From Rhizobium giardinii bv. giardinii H152 (GTDB lineage Bacteria; Pseudomonadota; Alphaproteobacteria; Rhizobiales; Rhizobiaceae), in contig NZ_KB902602.1 in assembly GCF_000379605.1 (NCBI RefSeq), positions 1 through 64,000 on the forward strand: 64,000 nt of DNA. Reading direction: 5' to 3'. This document shows, one piece after another, positions 17,659 through 26,148 of this stretch. Numbering within the stretch: position 1 is the first letter of the stretch; every line of letters starts with the position of its first letter. The notes under the pieces are model-generated. The model worked only from the letters and a program-made list of their open reading frames with translations. It was not told where the DNA came from and made no database searches. The translations under genes were made by a program, and so were the position numbers.

Positions 17659-18024
17659 TAAGAATACGAGTTCATTCGGGACGCTCTGCTGGGCCGCCAG
17701 ATTCGGTGGTCGTTCGCTGTTGCGGCTTGGCCTTTTACCGCAACTCGACTTGCTGTCGCGGGAGCTCATGCAAGGCCTCGGGTGTATCGACGTAAAGTGT
17801 CGTCATGTTCACCATGACGTCGACCGAGTTGCGCATTCTTGGTGTGGATCCGCCGATCAGATCCGCAGAGATCCACTTCATCTCATGGATTTCCATGAGG
17901 TGCGGTTGGGCCATGGCAGGATTAGGGTGGGCGTATGAGTTCGCCAGGTCAGATTTTGGAGAAGAAGTGCTATAGGAAGCGCGCTGATAGCCCCAAGGTT
18001 TTCTTTGTCCGGCAGGAGAAGCCA
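17659..18024. other. Upstream region of the second MASE1 cassette
   Basis: It contains the palindrome at 17884-17897 and the AGGAG site for ATG 18025. A minus-strand frame (17735-17896) starting inside the palindrome encodes MEIHEMKWISADLIGGSTPR and ~35 further residues. It lacks a ribosome binding site and is frame-disrupted at the equivalent place in cassette 1, so it is not called as a gene. Confidence 0.45.
17884..17897. promoter_or_regulatory. Palindrome CATGGA-TT-TCCATG upstream of cassette 2
   Basis: It is a perfect 6-base inverted repeat with a 2-base spacer, 127 bases upstream of ATG 18025. It is conserved but for one base at 8608-8621, 121 bases upstream of the paralogous start. 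Candidate operator for the duplicated signalling cassettes. Confidence 0.5.
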
Positions 18025-21000
18025 ATGATACGCGTCTGGTCGCACCGCCCCCAATTCTTGCATCTGGGATTTTTTGTCGCGGCGTATGTTCTGGGCTGCG
18101 GTTTCGCTCAGTCGCTCGCAATCGTACCCGGAACAGGTATTTCCATCTGGCCTCCGGGCGGGCTTTTAATGGCTACCCTTGTCCTCGCTTCCAGGCGCAG
18201 CTGGCCGTGGTGGGTGCTGGGGGGCCTTCTGGCGGAACTGTTTAGCAATTTCCTGTGGTTCCATAGTCCGTTGCCTGCCGCCGTCCTGATCTACGCCGGC
18301 AACGCTCTTGAAGCGGCGGCCGGCGCATGGCTGGTGATCCGGATCTGCGGGCGGCCGGTACGGCTGGAAACGTTGCAGGAAGTTCTCGCATTCGTGGTAC
18401 TGGGCGCTGGAATTGCGCCAGTCATAAGCGCTTCGGTGGGAAGCGCGACACTTGCGTGGTTTGGCATTCAATCGCAATCCTTCATAACTGCCTGGCCTCT
18501 TTGGTGGATCGGAGACGCAACCGGAGTCTTGATCGTGGCACCACTGACGCTGGTCGTGTTGCAGAACTGGCACGGCAAGGCCCAGCTCTCCGCCGCGCAA
18601 TGGATGGAAGCTAGTGTCCTGGGGCTGATCTTTCTTGGAGTCGCTGCCCTTTCCTTGAGCGGTTACCTGCCCTTCGCCTACATCATCATGCCGCCTCTTC
18701 TTTGGGCCGCAGTGCGCTTTGATTTCAAAGGCGCCGCCGTCAGCTTGACCCTCCTCGCTGTGATCACGGCAGTATTCACGATATCCGGCGCCAGCCAATT
18801 TGCCGGAGATCCTGAGTCCCGGAAGCATAACCAGGTCATGCTGCAGCTTTTTCTGGCCGTCTCGGCATTTTCGGCGCTCATCGTGGCCGCCATATCCCGG
18901 CAGCATCAGCTGGCGGTGCTCACATTGCGCCAAAGCGTGGAGGCGTTGCGCGACCGGGAGAGGGAGTTGTCGCAGCTCGTGAACATGGTTCCGGTCCAGA
19001 TCAGACGTCTGACGCCCGAAGGCGAGCCGACCTTCTTCAACAAGCGCTTGATAGACTTTTTCGGTCTGGATGTAGGGGATTTGGACAAGCCTGGCATGAG
19101 CCGACTGGCTGCAGTCATACAGGGCCTCGTCCATCCCGATGATGCAATTAGACTACTGGAGACGGCCCGCCATTCCTTCGCCACTGGCGACCCCTTCTCC
19201 ATGAAATATCGAATGCGCCGTGCGGACGGCGCATATCGCTGGGTTGATGGCCGCGGGGAACCGCTGCGGGATCAACACGGAGCGATTGCGCAATGGTATG
19301 TAATTTCCATCGAAATCGACGATGAGATGCGCGCACAGGAAGCGCTGCGCGACCGGGAGCGGGAGCTTTCTCAGCTCGTGGACATGGTTCCGAGCCTGCT
19401 CTGGCGGTTAAGTCCGGAAGGCGAGCCGACCTTCTTCAACCAGCGCCTGATAAATTTTCTCGGCCTGGACATGGCAGATGCAGACAAGCCGGGCATGAGC
19501 CGGCTGGCGGCCATCATAGAAGCCGCCGTCCATCCCGATGATGCGGCCAGCCTTAGGGAAGCGCTCAACCATTCGTTCGTAACCGGCGAGCGCTTCTCCA
19601 AGACGTATCGCCTGCGGCGTGCGGATGGCGTCTACCGCTGGGTCGAAGGCAGCGCGGAGCCGCTGCTCGACGAGAGCGGGCGCATCCTCCAATGGTACGG
19701 CCTCTCGCATGACATCGACGATCAGCTACGCGTCGAGGAGGCGCTGCGACGCAGCGAGCGGCAGCTTCAGCAACTCATTGACACAGTGCCAGTACAGATT
19801 TGGTGCGTAACGCCGGGGGGCGAGCCCGCATACATCAACAAGACCATGATGGATTATATCGGCCTGAAACTGGAGGATTTTGATGCCCAGCAAGGATTAG
19901 CCGGAGCAATTCAGACCATCGTCCATCCTGACGACAGGATTCCTTTGGAGCGCGCCCTAACCCACTCCTTCAGCACGGGTGAAGCATTCGAGTTGAAATT
20001 TCGCAACCGCCGATGGGATGGTTCGTACCGCTGGACGGAGGGGCGTGCGGATCCGCTCCGCGATGAGAGTGGGCGAATCATCCGGTGGTACGGCGCCAAC
20101 GTCGATATCCACGATTTGGTGACGTCTCAGGAGGCACTGCGCGAGAGAGAGCGCTCGCTATGGGAGCTCGTTGAAACGCTACCGGTAATGATCGATTGCG
20201 CTGCGCCGGATGGCGAGCCGTTATATCGCAGTCGGCAGCTCCGCGAATTCCTCGGGTATGAGCTTGAAGAATTGGACGGAACAGGGAAGTCTCGCTTGGC
20301 CGGCACACTCGATGCCGGTGTTCATCCCGACGACGTGGCGGGTGTCAAAGAGAGATATGCCTATTCATTGTCCACCGGCGAGCCGTATGCCCGGAAGCAC
20401 CGTCTGCGGCGCTTCGATGGCGAATATCGCTGGGTCGATACTCGCGCCGCGGCGATGCGCAACGCCGAAGGCGCCATCGTGCAGTGGAACATCGTCTGCC
20501 TTGACATCGACGGTGAGGTTCGCGCGCAAGGAGAGCTGCGTCTGGCGCAAGAGAGCCTTGCGCGTGCGAGTCAGGCGGCGAGCCTTGCTGAGCTTTCGGC
20601 TTCGATAGCACACGAGGTGAACCAGCCGTTAGCGGCCGTCGTTGCGAACTCGCACGCCTGCCAGCGCTGGCTCACGGCTGAACCGCCAAATCTCGAGCGC
20701 GCGCAAAAGACGGTGGAGCGCATCATTCGTGACGCAAACGCCGCCGCCGACGTCGTGAGCCGCATCCGCGCCTTGTTCAAGCAGTCGGTCGAGCCGAGGC
20801 ATGCCATGGCACTGGACAGCGTCATCGCGGATGCGCGTGACCTAACCGCTGAGGAGGCGGCGCGGCGGCGCGTCCGTATGGACGTTGATGTCGAAAGCAA
20901 CCTTCCGCCTGTCGCGCTCGATCGGGTCCAGATCCAGCAGGTTCTTGTCAATCTTATTCGCAACGGCATGGAGGCCATGGATACCATTACGACTGACAGA

Positions 21001-21252
21001 GTCCTTCGGATTCGTGCGCGTCGGAGGGGAAATGCGGTCGAGACCGAGATCAGTGACCTCGGCCGGGGCGTCGAATCTCCTGATAAGATATTCGAGCCGT
21101 TCTTTACGACGAAAGCCCACGGGATGGGCATGGGGCTCGCGATCTGCCGTTCGATTGTCGAGTCTCACGGCGGACGGCTGTGGGCGGAGACGAACCAACC
21201 GCATGGGGCGACCTTCGTCTTCACTTTACCCGATGAAGTGGGAGCAGAGTGA
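18025..21252 (+). CDS. MASE1-PAS(x4) hybrid-sensor histidine kinase
   Basis: The 1075 residues comprise a MASE1 membrane sensor (about 15-295; IVPGTGISIWPPGGLL, WPLWWIGDATGVLIVAPL), then four consecutive PAS/PAC units of ~132 residues each (about 308, 442, 574 and 706 onward). Each unit opens with a '.L..RE..L..LV...P' helix and closes with YRWV(D/E/T)G or YRWVDT. HisKA carries the phosphorylatable His863 (SIAHEVNQPLAAVV), and HATPase_c has an N box (NLIRNGMEAM), DLGRGV and G2 GMGMGLAI. The kinase core is of the FixL/DctB-like HWE-independent 'HEVNQPLAA' class. Start 18025 (AGGAG at six bases) matches the paralogue; 17935 is rejected. Its TGA overlaps the next ATG. The signal sensed is unknown; the repeated PAS units look like internal duplications. 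Confidence 0.94.
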   Translation: MIRVWSHRPQFLHLGFFVAAYVLGCGFAQSLAIVPGTGISIWPPGGLLMATLVLASRRSWPWWVLGGLLAELFSNFLWFHSPLPAAVLIYAGNALEAAAGAWLVIRICGRPVRLETLQEVLAFVVLGAGIAPVISASVGSATLAWFGIQSQSFITAWPLWWIGDATGVLIVAPLTLVVLQNWHGKAQLSAAQWMEASVLGLIFLGVAALSLSGYLPFAYIIMPPLLWAAVRFDFKGAAVSLTLLAVITAVFTISGASQFAGDPESRKHNQVMLQLFLAVSAFSALIVAAISRQHQLAVLTLRQSVEALRDRERELSQLVNMVPVQIRRLTPEGEPTFFNKRLIDFFGLDVGDLDKPGMSRLAAVIQGLVHPDDAIRLLETARHSFATGDPFSMKYRMRRADGAYRWVDGRGEPLRDQHGAIAQWYVISIEIDDEMRAQEALRDRERELSQLVDMVPSLLWRLSPEGEPTFFNQRLINFLGLDMADADKPGMSRLAAIIEAAVHPDDAASLREALNHSFVTGERFSKTYRLRRADGVYRWVEGSAEPLLDESGRILQWYGLSHDIDDQLRVEEALRRSERQLQQLIDTVPVQIWCVTPGGEPAYINKTMMDYIGLKLEDFDAQQGLAGAIQTIVHPDDRIPLERALTHSFSTGEAFELKFRNRRWDGSYRWTEGRADPLRDESGRIIRWYGANVDIHDLVTSQEALRERERSLWELVETLPVMIDCAAPDGEPLYRSRQLREFLGYELEELDGTGKSRLAGTLDAGVHPDDVAGVKERYAYSLSTGEPYARKHRLRRFDGEYRWVDTRAAAMRNAEGAIVQWNIVCLDIDGEVRAQGELRLAQESLARASQAASLAELSASIAHEVNQPLAAVVANSHACQRWLTAEPPNLERAQKTVERIIRDANAAADVVSRIRALFKQSVEPRHAMALDSVIADARDLTAEEAARRRVRMDVDVESNLPPVALDRVQIQQVLVNLIRNGMEAMDTITTDRVLRIRARRRGNAVETEISDLGRGVESPDKIFEPFFTTKAHGMGMGLAICRSIVESHGGRLWAETNQPHGATFVFTLPDEVGAE

Positions 21253-21899
21253 TGACGACGGACGATCATATCGTCTTCATCGTGGATGACGATGAACGCA
21301 TTCGAGAGGCGCTCAGCGAGCTGCTGGCCTCCCACGGCATGCGCGCCATCGCGTTCGGATCGGCCGGCGATTATGTCAGCGCGGACAAGCCGGACGTCCC
21401 TGCCTGCCTGATCCTCGACGTCGAATTGCCGGATATCAACGGCCTCGATCTGCAGAGGCAGATCGCCGCGGGCGATCATCCGCCGATCGTTTTCATAACA
21501 GGGCATGGTGACATCCCGTCCTCGGTGCGCGCGATCAAGCGCGGCGCCGTGGATTTCCTGACCAAGCCCTTCAGTAATTCGGACCTCATGGCCGCAATTG
21601 ATGCGGCGATCGCCCAGGATCGGGAAAAGAGATCAGAACGCGCCGACGTCGGCGTGCTGAGGCAACGCTATCTAGACCTGACGCCGCGCGAACGCGAGGT
21701 GCTGCCGCTCGTGGTGAGTGGTCTTCTCAACAAGCAGGCCGCCGCTGAGCTGGGGATCAGCGAGGTCACGCTGGAAATCCATAGAAGGAATGTGATGCAC
21801 AAAATGGCAGCAGCGTCGCTCGCTGATCTCGTACGTCTCGCGGAGCGATTGGAAATACCGATCACCCACTCGCGCCGTACAGGGGGGAGCGGAGCGTGA
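21252..21899 (+). CDS. FixJ-type response regulator, cassette 2
   Basis: The 215 residues comprise a receiver with VDDDERIREAL, phospho-acceptor Asp in CLILDVELPDINGLDL, TGHGDIPSSV and FLTKPFS, followed by a LuxR HTH (LTPREREVLPLVV, GISEVTLEIHRRNVMHKM). The overlap is TGATG with the kinase stop, so ATG 21252 is the natural start; GTG 21249 is an alternative. It is a direct counterpart of 10192-10830. With the intact kinase upstream it should be the primary DNA-binding output. Confidence 0.94.
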   Translation: MTTDDHIVFIVDDDERIREALSELLASHGMRAIAFGSAGDYVSADKPDVPACLILDVELPDINGLDLQRQIAAGDHPPIVFITGHGDIPSSVRAIKRGAVDFLTKPFSNSDLMAAIDAAIAQDREKRSERADVGVLRQRYLDLTPREREVLPLVVSGLLNKQAAAELGISEVTLEIHRRNVMHKMAAASLADLVRLAERLEIPITHSRRTGGSGA

Positions 21900-22285
21900 G
21901 CAAGCGAAGACCTGTCGTGGCGATTGTTGATGACGATCCAAGACTGCTCGAGTCGCTGGAGGACCTTCTGGAGTCCGCGGGCTATGCTGCCCACAGCTTT
22001 TCGTCCGCGGGGTCGCTACTCATCAGCGGGCTGTCGGGCGTGGACTTGCTCATCACCGACATTGGCATGCCAGGCATGGACGGCTTTGAACTTCGTGACT
22101 GGGTGAAGAAGGTGCGGCCGGAGCTGCCGGTGTTCCTGATCACCGGCCGCCACGAGATTGCCGATCAGGATCGCGCCCGAGGCATCAGCGGGTTTTTCCG
22201 CAAGCCATTCGATGCCGAGGTCTTGCTGGCTGCCGTGGACAACGCCTTGAGCAATCGAAACATGGAGGATGATCATGAGAGTTGA
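21896..22285 (+). CDS. Stand-alone receiver protein, cassette 2
   Basis: This 129-residue CheY-like receiver has a GTG start overlapping the preceding stop (GTGA), VDDD at 11-14, phospho-acceptor Asp55 in LLITDIGMPGMDGFEL, LITGRHE and FFRKPFD. There is no output domain. As a middle member between two FixJ-type regulators of one kinase, it may act as a phosphate sink or compete for the kinase; this is inferred from gene order only. Its last codons overlap the next gene's start. Confidence 0.93.
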   Translation: MSKRRPVVAIVDDDPRLLESLEDLLESAGYAAHSFSSAGSLLISGLSGVDLLITDIGMPGMDGFELRDWVKKVRPELPVFLITGRHEIADQDRARGISGFFRKPFDAEVLLAAVDNALSNRNMEDDHES

Positions 22286-22967
22286 CCAGTCGTTCGTGCG
22301 GAGATTGGCGCCGCGGTCACAGCAGAGCAAAATCGAAGCGGAGCAGCCGCTTGTCATCATTGTGGATGACGATGCGTCCATGCGGGAGGCGCTGTCGGAG
22401 TTGATCCTGTCGGCCGGATTCCAGCCCGTTTGCTTTGCCTCGACAAGGGAATTGCTGGACACCAACGTATTGGACAGCCCCGGCTGCCTGATCCTGGATG
22501 TTCGCATGCCAGGAGTGAGCGGTCTGGACCTGCAGCATCATCTGGCCCAAAACGACAGCCCGACGCCAATCATCTTCCTGACCGGCCATGGCGACATTCC
22601 GATGACCGTCCAGGCAATGAAGGCCGGCGCCGTGGACTTTCTCACGAAGCCCGTACGGGACCAAACGCTGCTTGACGCTGTGATTGCAGGCATTGCGATG
22701 GATGCTGCGCGGCGGGAGCAATCCGTGATCGTCAAGCGCAATGTCGAACGCCTTCATTCGCTGACGCCACGCGAGCGCGAAGTTCTGTATGAAGTGGCGC
22801 GCGGACGCCTCAACAAACAGATCGCCTTCGACTTCGGCATCAGTGAAGTGACCGTCAAGCTGCACCGCGGCAATGTCATGCGCAAGATGGAGGTCGCTTC
22901 CGTCGGCGAGCTGATCCGGGCATGGGAAACGCTGCCCGCGCCGATGCGCGAGGTCGGCGCGAACTAG
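22275..22967 (+). CDS. Second FixJ-type response regulator, cassette 2
   Basis: The 230 residues start with a ~20-residue polar leader, then a receiver (VIIVDDDASMREAL; phospho-acceptor Asp76 in CLILDVRMPGVSGLDL; FLTGHGDIPMTVQAMKAGAVDFLTKP). The LuxR HTH follows (LTPREREVLYEVARGRLNKQIAFDFGISEVTVKLHRGNVMRKM). This is the standard NodW/TodT/FixJ-like composition. ATG 22275 (GGAGG upstream, same start as the broken paralogue) is preferred over 22269. It ends the cassette. Confidence 0.94.
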   Translation: MRVDQSFVRRLAPRSQQSKIEAEQPLVIIVDDDASMREALSELILSAGFQPVCFASTRELLDTNVLDSPGCLILDVRMPGVSGLDLQHHLAQNDSPTPIIFLTGHGDIPMTVQAMKAGAVDFLTKPVRDQTLLDAVIAGIAMDAARREQSVIVKRNVERLHSLTPREREVLYEVARGRLNKQIAFDFGISEVTVKLHRGNVMRKMEVASVGELIRAWETLPAPMREVGAN

Positions 22968-23031
22968 GGTACTGTTGCGTCGCCGCGAAATGACGCGAAG
23001 GCCACTTGCTGCCGTGAGCAGATGCAGCGAA

Positions 23032-23400
23032 CTATCGAACTGGGCAATGGTCGATCCGGGCAAAGACAGGATAAAAGATCATCGCCAACGTGCTCAACAC
23101 CGTAACGATCAGAACGGTGAAGATGAGGTCCCGCTCGGAATCGTTTTGTTTTGGCAGGATCGCGGAAATAGCCATAGCCGCCGAAGCGCCACAGATTGCG
23201 ACAGCGCCGTTCGTCAGCACGCCGAGACGCCAGTCTTTTCCCAGGAGCTTTGCACTGAGCAGTCCGAACAGCATTGTCGCGACGGTTCCGAGCATCAGCA
23301 TAATAATCGTGTCGGTTCCGCGCTGACAAGAACAGCAATACTGATCCGGAAACCCAGCAGCGCAACGCCGGTCCGCAATACCTATTTGGCGGCGAACTCT
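23032..23400 (-). pseudogene. UPF0324/YeiH-type sulfate-exporter-like transporter, fragment
   Basis: A minus-strand frame of 89 residues (from 23301) matches the middle of UPF0324/YeiH membrane proteins: FGLLSAKLLGKDWRLGVLTNGAVAICGASAAMAISAILP, then RDLIFTVLIVTVLSTLAMIFYPVFA. Both ends are missing. Upstream the family's LGFRISI segment is found in another frame near 23340-23390, and downstream there is no continuation after ARIDHCPVR. It is a remnant of about a third of the gene. Confidence 0.75.
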
Positions 23401-23419
23401 ATGCCGGCGCGCAGAGACC

Positions 23420-24049
23420 TTAGCGAAGTAGCCCGTCGCGCCGGAACTCTTCCCAGCCGCTTAACTTCGGACGCGAGGCATCATCGGAGCTTCCTTCTGT
23501 TGAAGGTTTCTTGCTGCTGCGTAGCGAACGCGTGAGCTTCGCTTTCAACGCGGCCCGACGCCTGTTCTCGGCAGCAGCTTCGGCATCTTCCTCGCGCCAG
23601 ACTGTGATCAAGTCCCTGTCCAGGATGTCCTCGACAGCGCGCGGATCGAAGACGTGGAAGGTAATCTTCCTCGCGCGCCCTCGAAGCTTTACCGTACGGG
23701 TTCCGGCGCTGGGCAAGCGACCGTTGTTGAGCCACCGTTGCCTCTCAGTGGTCGAGATCGTCAGGATATCCTGGATTTCACGGGGGATGACAGGCAGGCT
23801 TTCGATGCCTTCAAGCGCGTTGGAAATAATCGACGAAGTAGCACGGAACGCACTCTTAGCCGTTTCAGCCATCGCCAATGTCAGAACACCCGCTTCGATG
23901 TCGAGCGACTTTCTCACCGCCGCAGGAAGCCGGGCGCGAATTTCTAGCAATATTCCCTTGGCACGCACGGATGATCCGAGCGTAGCTGCGGACGACAGGG
24001 ACCACTCCTTGATCAACTCCGCATCGTCATTGGTCTTGGGTTTTGCCAT
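23420..24049 (-). CDS. Conserved-type hypothetical protein downstream of Ku genes
   Basis: The 209-residue soluble protein starts at ATG 24049 (MAKPKTNDDAEL); the upstream extension is not supported. It is helical, with a segment IPREIQDILTISTTERQRWLNNGRLPSAG that resembles a MerR/excisionase-like HTH recognition stretch. A basic, Arg/Lys-rich C-terminus (RRRAALKAKLTRSLRSSKK) follows. It is the last gene of a minus-strand group with two Ku genes, separated from the 87-aa gene by 101 bases. I do not recognise the family; DNA binding is a guess from composition. Confidence 0.65.
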   Translation of the reverse strand: MAKPKTNDDAELIKEWSLSSAATLGSSVRAKGILLEIRARLPAAVRKSLDIEAGVLTLAMAETAKSAFRATSSIISNALEGIESLPVIPREIQDILTISTTERQRWLNNGRLPSAGTRTVKLRGRARKITFHVFDPRAVEDILDRDLITVWREEDAEAAAENRRRAALKAKLTRSLRSSKKPSTEGSSDDASRPKLSGWEEFRRDGLLR

Positions 24050-24150
24050 GTGACAGTAAATGGGCCTTCCGCCCAGCAGCGTCAACGAGAACGAGGGAAG
24101 GCATCGGATGTCCACGGATGCGATCCGCGCTTTGACAGGTGAGGGAATTG

Positions 24151-24414
24151 TCAGTGGTGCGTTTCGAGCACCGGTTCTTCGCCATCGAAATTTCCGTTGC
24201 TGGCAGCATCGTACTGATTGAGGCTCCGGCCACCACCTCGCGTGCCGAACGCCGTCAAATGAACCATCACCGCGCGGGCACGCTCGACGGCCTCCGCCTC
24301 ATTCATATCGGCGCCTCCTGCGACGCGGACAGTGACCGCGTCACCATCGTCTCCGATGAAGTCGATCCTCCAACCGCTAGGCTCGTGCTCGATACGCGTG
24401 TCGACCAGGTGCAT
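24151..24414 (-). CDS. 87-aa hypothetical protein coupled to ku
   Basis: The ATG lies two bases after the Ku stop (TGACATG), implying translational coupling. The product is small and acidic: a beta-rich start (MHLVDTRIEHEPSGWRIDFI) with GDAVTVRVAG, an acidic helix (NEAEAVERARAVMVHLTAFG), and a disordered His/Glu tail. No known family. Its place inside the Ku operon makes a role in end joining or its control possible, but nothing in the sequence shows it. Confidence 0.65.
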   Translation of the reverse strand: MHLVDTRIEHEPSGWRIDFIGDDGDAVTVRVAGGADMNEAEAVERARAVMVHLTAFGTRGGGRSLNQYDAASNGNFDGEEPVLETHH

Positions 24415-24415
24415 G

Positions 24416-25228
24416 TCATCCCGCTTTCCGATTCTTGAGATCTGCTTCGACCGACTTGCGAAGCGCCTCCATGATGTTGACCACGTTTGAGGTCGGAGCG
24501 GCTTCCTCCTTCTTGCCTTTGGCAGTCTTCTTCGGCTTGAGGAGTTTCTTCTTCTCCTCGATGAGCTTCAGCAGGCTTTCCTGGATCGGGTCGCTGACCA
24601 TGTTGGGTGACCATCGCGCAGCCTTCTGCTTGATGAGCTGCTGCACGAGCGGAACGAGATCGGGGTCGGCCTTCTCGTCGATATCTTCGAAATAGGCATC
24701 CTCCGGCCGCACCTCGTCGCCGAAGCGAAGCGACCAGAGGACGATCCCTTCATCTCGTGGTTCCAGGACCACCGCGCGCTCGCGGCGACCCATCACGAGC
24801 TTCGAAATCCCGACCACCTTGTCAGATTTCATTGCATCACGGATGACGGCGAAGGCTTCGTTCCCGACCGCATCGTCCGGCATCAGGTAATGCGGCTTCT
24901 CCAAGTAGATCCACTCGATGCTTTCGGCAGGGACGAACTTCTCGATATCGATCGTTTTCACCGTATCGAGTGCGACTGCGTCGAGATCGTCGTCAGTCAG
25001 GGTAATGTAATCGTTCTCGCCGCGAGCGTAGCCTTTGGCCTCGTTCTCCTCCTTGACCGGCTTTCCCGTCACGGAGTCGATGTACTGGGAGACGACTCGA
25101 TGCCCTGTGTCCTTATTCAGAGTATGGAAGCGGACTTTCTCGGATTCCGAGGTCGCTGGCGTCATCGCAACAGGGCAGGTGACCAACGACAGCTTGAGAT
25201 AGCCCTTCCAATAATAGCGCGGTGCCAT
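24416..25228 (-). CDS. ku: Ku DNA-end-binding protein (second of pair)
   Basis: The 270 residues form a bacterial Ku core: MAPRYYWKGYLKLSLVTCPVAM, then RFHTLNKDTGHRV, GYARGENDYITLTDDDLDAV, FVPAESIEWIYLEKPHYLMPD, and GISKLVMGRRERAVVLEP. A Lys-rich extension (KKKLLKPKKTAKGKK) ends in NVVNIMEALRKSVE. Bacterial Ku binds DNA double-strand ends as a dimer and recruits LigD for non-homologous end joining. It lies 11 bases after the other Ku gene; in Sinorhizobium adjacent Ku genes are known to work as a pair. No ligD is within the window. Confidence 0.95.
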   Translation of the reverse strand: MAPRYYWKGYLKLSLVTCPVAMTPATSESEKVRFHTLNKDTGHRVVSQYIDSVTGKPVKEENEAKGYARGENDYITLTDDDLDAVALDTVKTIDIEKFVPAESIEWIYLEKPHYLMPDDAVGNEAFAVIRDAMKSDKVVGISKLVMGRRERAVVLEPRDEGIVLWSLRFGDEVRPEDAYFEDIDEKADPDLVPLVQQLIKQKAARWSPNMVSDPIQESLLKLIEEKKKLLKPKKTAKGKKEEAAPTSNVVNIMEALRKSVEADLKNRKAG

Positions 25229-25239
25229 GGTTTATCTCC

Positions 25240-26148
25240 CTAGCTTGCCTTGCGGTGTGGGGCGGACCTCGCAGAGGAGGTCTTCGAAGCCGTTCCTCGC
25301 GCGGCGCGCTGCCGTCCGGTACCAGCGTTGACATTGGCGGCCGTTCTTTTCGGTTTGTCGGCGGCGGCTTTGATCATGCCCGCACTCTCTCGGAGAGCGG
25401 CAAGCAAGTCATTCGGCTTCGACACCTCCACCTTTTTCGGCTTCGGTAGGGCCTTGCCCTCGATCTTCGCCTTCACGAGGTCGGCTAGCGCAGCCTCATA
25501 GCGATCATCGAATGTCGCCGGATCGAACTCGCCCTTTTTCGTGCTGATGATGTGTTTCGCGAGATCGAGCATCTCGCCCTCAATTTTGATCTTCGGCATT
25601 TCCTCGAACGCCTTTTTCGAGGACCGGACTTCGTAGTCGTAGTTGAGCGTAGTGGCGATAAGGCCTTTTCCGTGTGGTCGGATGAGAACGGTCCTCATCC
25701 GACGAAAGAGTACTGTCCGGGCAATTGCGGCGACATTCGACTTCTTCATCCCGTCGCGAAGCGCCGCGAACGCATCGCCACCCATCTTGTCTGGTGTCAG
25801 GTAGTAGGGCTTGTCGAAATACACGTCATCGACATCGCTGCAGGGAATAAAGGCCTCCACCTCCAGGGTCTTGTTGCTCTCGGGGATTGTCGCGGCAACT
25901 TCTTCGGGGTCGATGATGATGTACTGACCGTTGTCGATCTCGAAGCCCTTGGTCTGCTTCTCCTTCGGAACCGGGTCCTCGGTCTCGCTGTCGATAAAGA
26001 CACGGTTAACCCTGTTGCCTGTTGCCTTGTTGATCGTATTGAAGGAGATCCGTTCTGACGTGGATGCGGCGGTGTACAGAGCAACGCCGAATGTCACTTC
26101 TCCGAACTTTATGAAGCCCTTCCATTGGGCACGATGATCACTCGCCAT
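25240..26148 (-). CDS. ku: Ku DNA-end-binding protein (first of pair)
   Basis: The 302 residues start at ATG 26148; an in-frame extension to 26223 is not supported. Ku motifs: QWKGFIKFGEVTFGVALY, ISFNTINKATGNRV, GFEIDNGQYIIIDPEEVAA, FIPCSDVDDVYFDKPYYLTPD, and TVLFRRMRTVLIRPHGKGL. The last ~50 residues are a low-complexity Arg/Ala/Ser tail, a common DNA-binding extension. It is clearly divergent from the downstream Ku, so the two are not a recent duplication and could form a heterodimer. It is the first gene of the operon. Confidence 0.95.
   Translation of the reverse strand: MASDHRAQWKGFIKFGEVTFGVALYTAASTSERISFNTINKATGNRVNRVFIDSETEDPVPKEKQTKGFEIDNGQYIIIDPEEVAATIPESNKTLEVEAFIPCSDVDDVYFDKPYYLTPDKMGGDAFAALRDGMKKSNVAAIARTVLFRRMRTVLIRPHGKGLIATTLNYDYEVRSSKKAFEEMPKIKIEGEMLDLAKHIISTKKGEFDPATFDDRYEAALADLVKAKIEGKALPKPKKVEVSKPNDLLAALRESAGMIKAAADKPKRTAANVNAGTGRQRAARGTASKTSSARSAPHRKAS

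Noticed and set aside
17735..17896. Minus-strand 53-codon frame starting in the palindrome (MEIHEMKWISAD...)
   Set aside because: No ribosome binding site; the equivalent segment upstream of cassette 1 is frame-disrupted, so it is more likely conserved regulatory DNA.
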